DNA of 34,331 nucleotides from Gracilaria caudata (lineage: Eukaryota > Rhodophyta > Florideophyceae > Gracilariales > Gracilariaceae), in assembly GCA_030374735.1 (NCBI GenBank), contig JASCIV010000178.1, positions 1-34,331 of the forward strand. Direction: 5' to 3'. Under the pieces are notes generated by a model. The model made no database searches and was not told the origin of the DNA. It worked only from the letters and a program-made list of their open reading frames with translations. Position 1 is the stretch's first letter. Each line of letters begins with the position of its first letter. Shown here in pieces: positions 1 through 9,157 of this stretch. The position numbers were made by a program, and so were the translations under genes.

Positions 1-890
1 GTTTTGGATATGAAAGAATTATGCAAGCGGCAAAGAGAACGTATATACCAACCTTGCACCAAGTCTTCGAGAAAGATTTGCTGAAGATTTCAGAACGAAA
101 AGGAATTGGTAGGAAAACAGCGATAGGGTTTTATTTGAAGAACGCATTTAAGCCCAGCGCAGAGAATGGGAAAGCTTCATCAAATGATGATGAAGACGAT
201 TCAGGCGCTGATGAGGAATGTGTAAACCTTGAGCTATCAAAGGAAGAGGATTTGGCTCAACTTGAACGGGAAGAAAACGAAATCACATCCTCCTCTGAAG
301 ACGAGCACAGTTCTGATTCAAATAACGAGCAAGCTGAGAGAAACAAACAAAGGACGGAATCTATGAAGGATGAAAATGGTGGAACTGCTCCAACATCACC
401 CAAGCCCCAGAACATGATAAAGCAAAGAAAGAAAGGAAAGACCCGAAAGCCGAAGGCGGTCATGTCCGATGACGAAGAAGATCTGATAGATTTTGGTTCG
501 CTTGGATATGTAAACTCTTCCTTCCAATGTTGTGAGAGGAATATGGTTGAAGTTCAGTGGGTGTTTTCCATGGCGTTACTCGGTAAAGTGAATATCTCGG
601 CGCTCATGAAAGAAAGAGCTAGAGGGGTAAACCTTCCACAAGTCCAGAGAATTGAAAGATGCTTTGTTCACTATGAGAATAACATACATAGTGTGATAAC
701 AGAGGGATCAAACATCCTAAGAGTGCATGAACTTGGCGCAGGTCTTGTGGACTTTGACCGGTTGAAAATGAACGATATGTACGGGATCTTGAAGGTGTAT
801 GGAGTGGAAGCATTTAGGGCAGCCCCGATCAATGAACTCAAGGAAGTGTTCAAAGCGTATGGTATCCCTATGAACAATGTTTCAGAATAA
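1..890 (+). CDS. RNA polymerase I largest subunit (RPA190/RPA1-like), 3' fragment, apparently truncated
   Basis: The frame is already open at the window edge (codons from base 3; first in-frame ATG at 21), so the 5' part is missing. The last 60 or so residues (TEG-N, then VDFDRL, ND, LKVYGVEAFRAA, NEL-EVFKAYGI) match the conserved C-terminal part of the Pol I largest subunit, which forms part of the cleft of the rRNA-transcribing enzyme in the nucleolus. Before that comes a long Asp/Glu/Ser-rich stretch and a Lys-rich patch, corresponding to the acidic insert typical of Pol I rather than Pol II or III. The frame stops four or five residues after KAYGI. Family members continue about 80-100 residues with a conserved RHL...IAD block and a glycine-rich tail. 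Reading past the stop gives only 14 more codons, and I see no downstream exon by 1340. It may be a pseudogene or a truncated copy. Family assignment is good; whether it is functional is open. Confidence 0.72.
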   Translation, partial: FGYERIMQAAKRTYIPTLHQVFEKDLLKISERKGIGRKTAIGFYLKNAFKPSAENGKASSNDDEDDSGADEECVNLELSKEEDLAQLEREENEITSSSEDEHSSDSNNEQAERNKQRTESMKDENGGTAPTSPKPQNMIKQRKKGKTRKPKAVMSDDEEDLIDFGSLGYVNSSFQCCERNMVEVQWVFSMALLGKVNISALMKERARGVNLPQVQRIERCFVHYENNIHSVITEGSNILRVHELGAGLVDFDRLKMNDMYGILKVYGVEAFRAAPINELKEVFKAYGIPMNNVSE

Positions 891-2234
891 AAACGAGGAC
901 CATCGCTGGTGGAGGAGCTTTCGTCGGTGATGTAACATAAGCATGAACAATATTGACGAAAAAGCTGCACTGAGAGCAAGAACGTCAAGGCTTCGGTCCC
1001 TGCAGGTGATCTATTTACAGCATATGCGGTCATCAGCGGTCATAACTTTACATGATCTCGTATCTGTGGCTGATTGATCTGATCGGGGCACTCACAAATT
1101 ATTTCATGCTGTCCAACTGCATGGACTCTTGATGACATGCAAAAAGTACAAATACCGTGTTAGAGCATTCAACATTTCTTACCAGTCCGCACTTGGAAAT
1201 GTGGTAGCCTTGACCACAGCCATGCCACTCATTCTCTTCACCTTCTCCGACATGTGCTCAGTCTTGACCAAGAAACAACCCTCTAATCCTAGCTAATTGA
1301 AGCTGAGATCCTCAAAACATTCACTCCGTCGCGGTACCATCATCGTCCAGAGGTTGGTAATGAGGAGGTTGTGTGGAAACGGTTGGCGCTCTTCCACAGG
1401 GTTATTGTCTGTATGTCCAGCAAGAAGTTGCTCGGGCTGAGAGACTGCTGCGCCATGATATCAAGAAGGTGAACATATCTGGACATGGAAGTAGAACCGG
1501 CATGCTGATAGTCTCCTTCTTTCGCAGCTGAGGCACAATCGTCCATTGGCGTCAAGACGTGCAAGTATTGCAAATGAGGAGACGTGTACGGCTCTCCGCA
1601 GGGAATGTCCAACGACACAACCTGTTCGAAAGAGGTGTCTGCTGCTGACTGGGGCACGAGCGGCGTTGGTATAGTCTGCAAATGCTTATGTCGCTGCGAT
1701 ACACACCTGCAATCCTGCCCGCATTGTAGAAAGCTAAGCCGTCAAGCAGTGGGTTCATTTCGATTCTTGTCGACTTCCGTCCTGAGGAGATTGGTAAGCA
1801 CGTGGACCATAACCGGTGGGGACGCTTCCTCGTTTTGCGAGAGCACTTCGTAATGTGTTTGAATCGGTTTTAGAGCGCCATTTAGTCGAGCAAAGCCAAG
1901 TCTCCATCTCGCGGCACACATGTCTTTCGCTCCACTGCCTCCCTTCCGGCGTTTGCAATCTTTCTTGCATCGCCCTGCATCGCCCTCTTGCGTTGACGCT
2001 GCCAACACGCAACTCATTTTTCATTTGGACCCCTCCTCCGTACGCCTGCAGCTCTCTCCCGACGACGTCGGCAGTGCAGTCGCCCCCACCGGCGGACTTA
2101 TCGATCGGCACTCAAGACGGCCGTCTGTTCCGCCATCGCACCCAGAACGACCTAACCGACGAAGTCCTTGGACGCTTGGGCGTCGGCAGACTTGACAACC
2201 CAGTGGAGCGTATTTACGAAGATCTCCATTCCCA
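891..2234. other. Gene-free stretch with decayed sequence
   Basis: No frame here is convincingly coding. Short overlapping minus-strand frames at 1340-2111 weakly recall retrotransposon pre-integrase and integrase sequence but cannot be assigned. The stretch lies between a truncated RPA1 fragment and a copia-like scrap, which fits a junction of decayed mobile DNA. Confidence 0.4.
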
Positions 2235-2540
2235 TTCCGCGCCCATCTTGGTCAAGAACGCCTATTGCATTATGCACACCCGTCCGGACCGCTGCGCCCG
2301 AGATGGCTCACCGAGCTTAGGGGATTTAGATGCGTGTCTGCTGCTTGGGTGCACGTCTACGACAAGGCCAAGGAGCAAACCAGAAGCTTCGGCTTGTGCA
2401 GTGTGCTGTCCCACAGACGGCGTAACGTTCTCTGCTTCATACGCAATCTACGCAAATACTTCACGGTTCGAATCCCAAAGCTGGGTCTTTACCTTGCTAC
2501 CAGTCAAGCTTTCCACCTCCGGCAGTTTGCCGCGACGCAA
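2235..2540 (+). pseudogene. Degenerate Ty1/copia-like integrase C-terminal remnant
   Basis: Two reading frames alternate. One gives KNAYCIMHTRP followed by ARDGSPS (about 2250-2315). The next gives FRCVSAAWVHVYDKAKE (about 2325-2375). The first then resumes with KPEASACAV...TDGV (about 2380-2430), and the second with LRKYFTV (about 2448-2470). In that order these resemble the end of copia integrases, where a tyrosine-rich NRTP-type motif precedes an FGC-type motif, a V-HV segment, a lysine-rich segment and a GY-type motif. The frame switches imply several indels, so this cannot encode a functional protein. No long terminal repeats are recognisable nearby. The match is by motif order only and could be wrong. 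Confidence 0.4.
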
Positions 2541-2700
2541 AGCCGACGCACACACGAGAGCGTTGCATTCGCAAACAACGCAAGCGCGACACACGGCGGC
2601 GGAACAAGGTCTTTGAGCGGAGACAAGCGTGGAACGGCACACGAGCAGCAGCACTGGCAGGAGAACTCTTCTGGGGTGGCAATGTGATAGAATATGGATG

Positions 2701-2861
2701 AGGAGCACTTGTAGTGTCTTCTAGGGTTATCATAGATGTACCGATATTATCGAAATGTCGTCCTCGTCAAAGGCTGGAGGCGGGGTGTGCGGCGATAAGG
2801 AGCGCTTGTAGTGTCTTCTAGAGTTATCATAGGTGTATCAATATTTATCGAAATACGTCCC
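2701..2861. repeat. Pair of about 63-bp direct repeats, 97 bp apart
   Basis: Copy 1 is 2701-2763 and copy 2 is 2798-2861. Both begin AGGAGC[AG]CTTGTAGTGTC and continue with a TTATCATAG block and a TATCGAAAT block, differing at only a few positions. They lie downstream of the MULE transposase gene. I see no related copy beyond its other end. Confidence 0.9.
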
Positions 2862-2951
2862 CCAATGCCTTCCACTTCGTAAAACGTTGCCTTCTTCGTA
2901 GTATTCATAAACGAATAGTGTGCTGCTGCCTAAAAGGAAGAAAGTAAAGCC

Positions 2952-5649
2952 GACAGGATACGTACATGACAATGATGGCTTTGTCAGGCAGAACAGAGTT
3001 GTCGAGCAATGGTGCCTTTATTAGGCACAACAGAGATATACTACTGTTCAACAAGGATTAGTTCTTTTATCCGCTGTTCAGGGAAGCGTATCTGTATCCC
3101 GAGAGCTGAAGGTCTTAGGACGTTTACGGGAATTCAAGTTGATTTTGACATTTCCTAAGTACTTCTCAATTGGCTTAAGATGTCGTAGAACGATTTCGAC
3201 TTGCCTCATGTCCGCTCCGTGATCTCTTAGATATCGAACGTGAGCTTCGATATCATTACATATTTCCAGAATATGTTCAGTCTGGTTTTGGAAAAGCTCG
3301 CACCTTTGTGCTTCCTCTTCATCGTCCTTGATATGAATATCACCATTTCCTGATAAAATGGTCGCAAATATTTGGGATTCGGGTAATGATCTTGATGTAT
3401 TCGTTGCCACAATCTGACGACGTTCTTCTTCAACAAACCACGCTCGTTTCCTTCCAGGTTTGGATTCAAATACCCAAAATGGAGGTTTACGAGATCTCAC
3501 GATGCTTGAGAAGGGTGGGGGATCAGCAGTTCCTACCAAGTGCTTACAGATCAGGAAACAATTATGAAGATATCCCGGACACGTACATATCCAATTGCTG
3601 TAGTCGGTGCGATACTTGGCGTTACTAGAACTTTCACTACGGCGCTTCTTCCATGTCCGAACAAAAGTTTTGTACCAACTCGGACGAAAAGTGCCATTTA
3701 GCAGCGCCTCGTACTCGAAAGAGAACTTTGGCACGAAGTGAGCATCCAATATGTATACCACAAAATCAATGCGTGGACGATTATAATTAGCGAGGTATAT
3801 AGATTTCAGGACAGACCAATGGGCTTCCACGTGCATCGTGGTCCTCGAAAATGAAAGCAAACTATCGTTGCGTCGGCCCCAACTGTAGAATGTATAATTG
3901 TCGTACCAATTGTCCAGCAAATAAAATAAGAGCCTGTCATGATGAGCGTAACAAAGTACTATAATTTCCCAACAACATACTTTTCGGTACTCTTCCGTAG
4001 AGCGTGCAGTGTCGGTGATAAACGGATGGTTGAAAAAATGTTTGTCGATCAGACCAAAGAGTTTGGATTCCAGATCCATCGAGACAAACTTCAAAGATTT
4101 ACACTTGCGTTTGATGGCTCTCTTCATGTGCCATAAACAGAGGGATGGGTTCAGTTTGAAAGCGTGCCGTATGGCTCCAAGCTGGGCAGAATCTTTGTCC
4201 GAAAAGAAAAAGTTTGGTTGTAGCGATGGCAACGTGTTCCTCAGAGCAAGAAGAAAGTTTGTTATTAACACGCGGCGGTATCCGGCTTCCTTCTTCTGAT
4301 TTGGTGGTGATTGAATAATTAGGTACGCTACAGGAAAGCCAACCCCTAAGACAGACACCATCACTGCAAAAAGCTCCATGGCTTGTGAATTAGTCTTGTA
4401 CGTAGAATCGATGTAAGCTTCAACAATGTTTCTTTCTCGCACAATTTTTTCAGCGAAGTCTGTAACAAATCCAGTAGCAAATGGACTTTCGTTCGTGAAT
4501 ATTCCTCGAACATGATGCGCTTGTTTGATATACTTTTGAACAGAAAGCTTTGGGTCAGTGTCATGCTTCGATACCTTAGCCATTGTATCAATCCAAGCGT
4601 TGTAAACTGACTGATAATGTATGTACGTTTGTTTCTGTTTCCGAAGTGCAACAAGAATTTGAAAAGGGGCCATTCCAATTGTAGCCAATTGCCTCACTGT
4701 TTCTTTGTCTTCCGCGGTTAATGCATATCCGGTTTTCTCTCCTTCGTGAAAAAGCTCATGTGTCACTCGAATGCAAACACAGTGATGACGCTCATAGGAG
4801 AGCGATAAACATCCCTTGCAGTCAAACAGTCTTTTCGTTGTACATATACGCTTTGGAACTGAAGAGTTCCCATCGGTTAATGCTCTTTTCTTCCTCTGAC
4901 TGCAAACAAAATAGGACGATGTATCTCTCCTCTTGTTCGATACTAACTTCCAATTCAATTTGTTCTCAAGTATCGTCAAGATGCGGTTTTCAAAAAGAGC
5001 TCTCTCTTCTTTAACGTTGAACACCTTCAAGCAACACTTTAGGCCAAGTTCGAGCTTTTGTGCAGCTGTAAAGCTTGTTTCTAGGAGAAGAGTAAGGGTG
5101 TATTCAAAATGTGGATTGAAGAATAAATCATGCTTGAGAGACACAAATGGAGCAGGGAATGAAGCCATGTCTTCTTTTCTGCACCCATTACAAAGCAAGC
5201 TAATGCTATTGGATGTGACAAATGAATGGGATATGCGTTGCAAGTTACAACGCGTGCATTTCGAGAATATCAACGAAGTGAGATCATTTCCGTTCCGTAT
5301 AGTTTCGTCCATAGAGTTTATCACAAGAGCCGTAAACCCGTTTTCGTCCACAGAGACATTTTCCAATAGATGGTTCTTCCCTTCCATTGTATCCATTTGG
5401 AGTGCATCGGGATGGGTGATTGCATTTTTTGTTCTAAAGACGTCATCATACGTTGGTAAAGTCTGCTCATAAAGTTGACGATAAAGAACCTTAGGGTTCG
5501 TCATCGTTGTTAAGAAGATGACCGGTTCTTCTTTGGACTGATGGACAGAATATGCCCATCTAATGAAACAACAACGAGGTTCGATACTATGGGCTGTATT
5601 CGATAACCTGTCAGTAAGAGAGTTTTATGTCCTTTGGGACAGGATACGT
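2952..5649 (-). mobile_element. Mutator-like (MULE) DNA transposon, limits uncertain
   Basis: The transposase gene at 3078-5504 defines a MULE. The sequence GACAGGATACGT occurs in direct orientation at 2952-2963 and 5638-5649, which could be a target-site duplication, although 12 bp is longer than the usual 8-11 bp of the superfamily. Reading inward from these points I found no terminal inverted repeats. MULEs without long TIRs are known, but the limits given here are only a hypothesis. Confidence 0.4.
3078..5504 (-). CDS. MULE transposase with FAR1-like N-terminus and SWIM zinc finger
   Basis: 808-residue uninterrupted frame starting with ATG at 5504. An N-terminal CxxC...CxxC pair (C83, C86, C105, C108) and a Cys/His cluster (C229, C232, H240, H241, C242, C244, H249) resemble the DNA-binding zinc modules of FAR1/MULE proteins. 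The transposase core follows: D366 in DSTYKTN, D436 in FFSDKDSA with the adjacent CLWH (C456, H459), and E560 in HVEAHWSVLK, in the order and spacing of the MULE DDE catalytic triad. The SWIM motif is C640-x-C642-x10-C653-x-H655. The basic C-terminus may be a nuclear signal. All catalytic residues are present and no stop interrupts the frame, so the gene may be recently active. It could also be a domesticated FAR1-type regulator, but the complete triad favours a transposase. Confidence 0.92.
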   Translation of the reverse strand: MTNPKVLYRQLYEQTLPTYDDVFRTKNAITHPDALQMDTMEGKNHLLENVSVDENGFTALVINSMDETIRNGNDLTSLIFSKCTRCNLQRISHSFVTSNSISLLCNGCRKEDMASFPAPFVSLKHDLFFNPHFEYTLTLLLETSFTAAQKLELGLKCCLKVFNVKEERALFENRILTILENKLNWKLVSNKRRDTSSYFVCSQRKKRALTDGNSSVPKRICTTKRLFDCKGCLSLSYERHHCVCIRVTHELFHEGEKTGYALTAEDKETVRQLATIGMAPFQILVALRKQKQTYIHYQSVYNAWIDTMAKVSKHDTDPKLSVQKYIKQAHHVRGIFTNESPFATGFVTDFAEKIVRERNIVEAYIDSTYKTNSQAMELFAVMVSVLGVGFPVAYLIIQSPPNQKKEAGYRRVLITNFLLALRNTLPSLQPNFFFSDKDSAQLGAIRHAFKLNPSLCLWHMKRAIKRKCKSLKFVSMDLESKLFGLIDKHFFNHPFITDTARSTEEYRKVCCWEIIVLCYAHHDRLLFYLLDNWYDNYTFYSWGRRNDSLLSFSRTTMHVEAHWSVLKSIYLANYNRPRIDFVVYILDAHFVPKFSFEYEALLNGTFRPSWYKTFVRTWKKRRSESSSNAKYRTDYSNWICTCPGYLHNCFLICKHLVGTADPPPFSSIVRSRKPPFWVFESKPGRKRAWFVEEERRQIVATNTSRSLPESQIFATILSGNGDIHIKDDEEEAQRCELFQNQTEHILEICNDIEAHVRYLRDHGADMRQVEIVLRHLKPIEKYLGNVKINLNSRKRPKTFSSRDTDTLP

Positions 5650-5682
5650 TTTACGCGGGCAAAAAGCACCGCCGTGGCTGGT

Positions 5683-5832
5683 TAGACACTTAACTTTAGG
5701 CGAAGCATGCTTTATTTGTTTCGCGTGCTCTGGACTCGTCAGCTGCTACCGCCAGTCTCTTTGGTGAGACATTAAACTTTAGTTGGAGCACGCTTCAATT
5801 GTTTGGCGTGCTGGGTACTCCTCAACTACTAC
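5683..5832. repeat. Pair of about 67-bp diverged direct repeats, 82 bp apart
   Basis: Copy 1 is 5683-5749 and copy 2 is 5765-5832. Both run GACA-TTAA-CTTTAG, then GAGCACGCTT or GAAGCATGCTT, TTGTTT-GCGTGCT, ending with a CAGCTGCTAC or CAACTACTAC block. They lie upstream of the MULE transposase gene and are unrelated to the repeat pair on its other side. Confidence 0.8.
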
Positions 5833-5971
5833 AGTAATTCTCCCCGTACTACGCACTTTGCTAAACTGGCGCATACCGAAAGGTGACCCGTGATTCTTTT
5901 GCGAGTGGTTCGCGGGCGAGATGTCGAAAGGAGCCCGCGCGTATATCTGCATTGACTTGTGTCACCGTGTC

Positions 5972-6031
5972 GAAACTCGCGCGGACGAGCTGAAACTCGC
6001 GCAGACGCGCTGAATTTGCCCCAGACGCGCC
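5972..6031. repeat. Three tandem 20-bp units
   Basis: Units at 5972-5991, 5992-6011 and 6012-6031. The first two share GAAACTCGCGC-GACG-GCT. The third is diverged (GAATTTGCCCCAGACGCGCC) but keeps phase and length. Confidence 0.75.
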
Positions 6032-6312
6032 CTGCGCTACGTGTTTGGTGTTTGTTACGGGTGGAGCGACACGCTGCAAGCGTCGCTTTCGTGAAGATAA
6101 TGAAGCATGCACGCGACAAAATGCTCGTTGTAACGCGCTTTGCATGGCGCCTGAGCTGGTTTCGCCAGCGCCCGAGCACCAACTCTGCTGCGTCTTGCAG
6201 TTTTTGCGGCCATGGCGTTGGTCCTGGCACGTGCTTGCGCTCTAGCTTAGTAAGCTCTCTAGATCTTGAGGTGAGTATCTGGGCGCACAAGCTTGCAAGT
6301 TTTCGCGGTTAA

Positions 6313-6573
6313 TGCAGTGCTCAATGCATTCGTGTCGGGCAACAGTCTCACAAATGCAGCGTCGTAAGACAGCTCGGTTAACACATTACGTCATGGTGAC
6401 AGGGGCTAGATGCGTAACCGCGCTAACTCTTGCCTTGGAGTACCTTTTGGTGCAGAAGCGTGCAATTTGTTGCTCTGAATGCAGTGCTGAATGCATTTGT
6501 GTTCATGGCAGGCCCAAAATGCAACGCGGCAAAGCAGCTCCGCATGCACGCACTATGTTACGGTAACAAGCTC
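6313..6573. repeat. Two diverged about 94-bp direct repeats, 167 bp apart
   Basis: Copies at 6313-6406 and 6480-6573. Shared landmarks in order are TGCAGTGCT-AATGCATT-GTGT, a GGCA-CAG/GGCAGG block, AAATGCA-CG, AGCAGCTC or ACAGCTCG, and a GTTACGGTAAC or TCATGGTGAC end. Divergence is high, so this is an old duplication. Confidence 0.6.
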
Positions 6574-7531
6574 ACAAACACAGCGCACCTTAAGGGGCGT
6601 GCATTCGCGCAGTACGTATCTACAATCTTTACATTTCGCGACGAAAGGTTTATCGCGCGATGCATGGTCATATGAGAGTGCACATGTGCAAATGCGCCGT
6701 GGTCCATTTGCCAATAAAGCTCGAGAGTCAACAGATGTGAAAATGCGCCGTGATGGGCAAATGAAGCTCGAGAGCGTGGAGGCGTGGACCTGCGTGACTG
6801 AAGCAGTGTGTACGTGGATGAAAGAGTAACTCAAAATGACTGAAAGTTGAACGAAACTTTCAAGAACATACAATAGCCAAATAGCACACGTAGACATCCA
6901 GATCATACATTTGGCATAGTGGACACGTGGAACTTCTTTACAGTAGCTGAACGTCGGACAAATAAGGTTCAGTACACACATCATTGTGACACAACTTGAC
7001 ACAATGTCGTGTAGCTCGATGGCACAATAAAAATTTATCCAAAACATTTTTTTAAAACCAAATTTTGCACACCGACGCTCTCCCTTCTATGCGCGCGCCG
7101 TCAACATCGCCGCCTCTCCGTCAACAGCCCCCGCCACCACCGTCGCACCACCCTCCTAGCCGCGGCCCAACACGCTCCTTTGTGAATTTCAGGCTTTGCT
7201 GGCAACCAGGGGCGTGATCACAGCAATGCCAGTCCACGTCTTACAACGACGATAACCTTTTCTTTTGTGCGAAGCAGTCCACGTTGAGAGCGTTGAGAGC
7301 GTGTGCTTCGCATGCAGTGAGAGCCGCATTCTCTGTCGTTTGGTCTGCAAAAGGAAAACATCTGAGTAGCATATTTGTGCGCATCAACAACATGATGTGT
7401 TGCGAGTGTGTGCAAACAACGTTTGCCACGAACAAACAGCGAATGCTCGCGTTGTGCTTTACTTGAGTCTAAATGTTGAGATGGTCTATTTCTTCCGCCA
7501 CACAAGCTTCCTCATCACAACGTGTCACCGC

Positions 7532-8137
7532 TCACTGCGCACACTGCCGATGATAGCGCCAATCCTCCGAGTCGAGCGCGATGAAGCGCGCCGCGTATTC
7601 CTTCTTCTCGCACACAGCGCGGAAGCAAAGCATATTTGTTCCCGAAGCAGTCACCAACACCTCTCTCGCGTCACATACATCAATCTCAGAAGGGAAGCCC
7701 ACGGCAATGATATGTCCCTTTTGCAGCTTATCAAAGTGACCACGCAGCACCTCATCAGCCGCGCGCACATTTGCGTCCGGCACGTCCTTGAACGCCAGAT
7801 GAGTGGGTGCCGGTAACACCACCAGCACGTCATCCACAGCCAGCAGCACATCCGACTGATACAGATTGCGAACTGGTAGCACGTACTGTTGTTCAAACTC
7901 GGCGCCGTCCACCACGTACGGAAACCAAAGATCGAGAACGGGGTGTCGCACCTCGATGGCATCGCCGCCTTTGGGACGCCGCTTTTCCGGCGGCGAGGTC
8001 CCCACGCTTGCGCTTGCACTCCCGCTGGCGGCCTGTTTGTCGACTTGTGCGGCGGCGGCGTTGTCGGGCGCGCGCGCGTTGGAGAGGGGCGGAGAGGGTT
8101 TGGATGGCGACATTGGCGATATGGGCAGCGACGTCAT
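7532..8137 (-). CDS. Uncharacterised protein, paralogue of the 9158-10741 product (Tudor/Agenet-like domain)
   Basis: 201 residues from the first ATG at 8137; the frame extends upstream only with non-ATG codons. Residues 1-60 are Ser/Pro/Ala-rich and probably disordered. Residues 61-195 align with the C-terminal region of the neighbouring gene product: IEV-H at 61, W-P at 71-73, VRNL at 89-92, RE at 158-159, CFRA at 171-174, and S-x-D-W-R-Y at 190-195. Short beta-strand-like blocks with conserved aromatics resemble Tudor or Agenet (methyl-ligand reader) folds, but this is an inference from pattern, not a recognised family. There is no signal peptide or membrane helix. Both paralogues are on the minus strand about 1 kb apart, so a tandem duplication is likely. 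Function unknown. Confidence 0.75.
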   Translation of the reverse strand: MTSLPISPMSPSKPSPPLSNARAPDNAAAAQVDKQAASGSASASVGTSPPEKRRPKGGDAIEVRHPVLDLWFPYVVDGAEFEQQYVLPVRNLYQSDVLLAVDDVLVVLPAPTHLAFKDVPDANVRAADEVLRGHFDKLQKGHIIAVGFPSEIDVCDAREVLVTASGTNMLCFRAVCEKKEYAARFIALDSEDWRYHRQCAQ

Positions 8138-8560
8138 GCTGTTTTGTCCGTTCCTGATTGAAGACGGCGATTGTTGAAGGGTGGTTGTTTCGATGCAATG
8201 GTGTTTTGCGCGATGAGAGTGTCTGACACAGATTGTGTTCGTGCGCACTTATGTACCGAAACGGAAATCCAAAAGAGCGTAAAAGGCTTCAACGCGTGGT
8301 ACGCGAACGCAGAGGATGTTGTATTGCGCCCGAGTGACACGTTTTGGTGACCACTTCCCCAAAAAGTGAAAGTTGAGCCCGAAACGACGGTTCTTGAAAC
8401 AGAACTGCGCTTTGTAAATGGCTTGCAAGTATGCACATGTGACAAAAGTGCATAGAAAGCCTTTGGGTGTGCTGAGCGGGATGCAGCGCACACGCATGAG
8501 GTGTATATATCTGTCCACGTGTGTTTGCCAGTGCATTCAAAGCGTAACATGCTACAGTAC

Positions 8561-8570
8561 CTATATAAGG
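8561..8570 (+). promoter_or_regulatory. TATA box of the 8601-9017 gene
   Basis: CTATATAAGG lies 31-40 bp before the ATG at 8601. Two other genes in the window have the same CTATATAA core. A start site 25-30 bp downstream would leave a leader of only about 10 bases. Confidence 0.6.
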
Positions 8571-8600
8571 TGCACAACATCATTATCACCAACTGCCTAC

Positions 8601-9017
8601 ATGTCCCGAAGGCGCGAACTTTTGTTGGAGAAGAAAGGCAGCACGGAACAGACCAAGAAGGTGCAGGTAGAGGGTGAAGCAGCGTAGAGCGGAGCAGAAA
8701 GAGCTTGCTGTTTGTATTAATGTGAGGCACACGCAAAGTTTTTGGGGGCTTTGCACCACCCTTGGAGCACATGAAAGCTACTTACGTCGTTTGCTTTTTA
8801 GCGTTGGTTCAGCGCAATGTTTGGCTTCCATTTCTTTTTGCAACCCTTGGCTCTTTCGTCTTCTTCTTCTTTATGGACAGTAGCTTTGTATTCCTTAAAC
8901 TAATTCTGGTTCTTTCAGGAAAGGCAATACAGTTCAAGAGTTCAAAGAGATTGCGAGCTGGTTGCTCACCCCCTAGCTGGCAGACAACAATATTTGGAGA
9001 TGGCTTTCGTGTTTTAA
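8601..9017 (+). CDS. Small 54-residue protein, two exons (8601-8666 and 8919-9017)
   Basis: Exon 1 opens with ATG at 8601 and reads MSRRRELLLEKKGSTEQ to KKVQ. Unspliced, the frame would stop at 8685-8687. At 8667 there is a good donor (CAG|GTAGAG). At 8918 there is a textbook acceptor: ACTAAT branch-like sequence, a pyrimidine-rich tract, then TTTCAG|GA. Joining 8666 to 8919 keeps the frame and adds 32 codons ending YLEMAFVF and TAA at 9015. Exon 2 is fully open in that frame. The product is basic and charged at the N-terminus with a single Cys and no signal peptide. I do not recognise the family. It lies in opposite orientation between the two paralogous minus-strand genes. Confidence 0.5.
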
Positions 9018-9157
9018 CGTGACGTGAACGGCGCTGTATGCAAAAGTGCCCGTCTAGGCCTTCACAGCGCGTCGAAATGATTGCAAGAGCGCTTCATAGT
9101 GGTAATGGATAGCCAGTAACATGTGCTGAGCACAGGTGGTTGTCACTTTCGATAAGC

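Larger units (their letters stand above)
5833..7531. other. Gene-free, repeat-bearing stretch
   Basis: Overlapping frames on both strands are short, lack recognisable domains and have no consistent coding character. The stretch holds a 20-bp tandem array and two diverged repeats listed separately. The 3' flank of the minus-strand gene at 7532-8137 occupies the right edge. A C-rich segment at about 7080-7165 can be read as a proline-rich peptide but has no supporting context. Confidence 0.5.

Noticed and set aside
1340..1790. Minus-strand frames with VVSLDI, YTSP and LTPMDD segments that recall a retrotransposon pre-integrase/integrase start
   Set aside because: The resemblance is limited to a few residues, the strand is opposite to the copia-like scrap nearby, and no catalytic residues can be fixed.
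2463..2474. GGTTCGAATCCC resembling a tRNA T-loop
   Set aside because: The flanking bases cannot form a T-stem and there is no acceptor stem, D-arm or anticodon arm upstream.
2952..5649. Terminal inverted repeats for the MULE
   Set aside because: Comparing both flanks in inverse orientation gave no convincing match, so only the direct 12-mer is reported.
8134..8772. 212-codon minus-strand frame
   Set aside because: It overlaps the start of the 201-residue paralogue in another frame, lies over its promoter and has no protein-like features.
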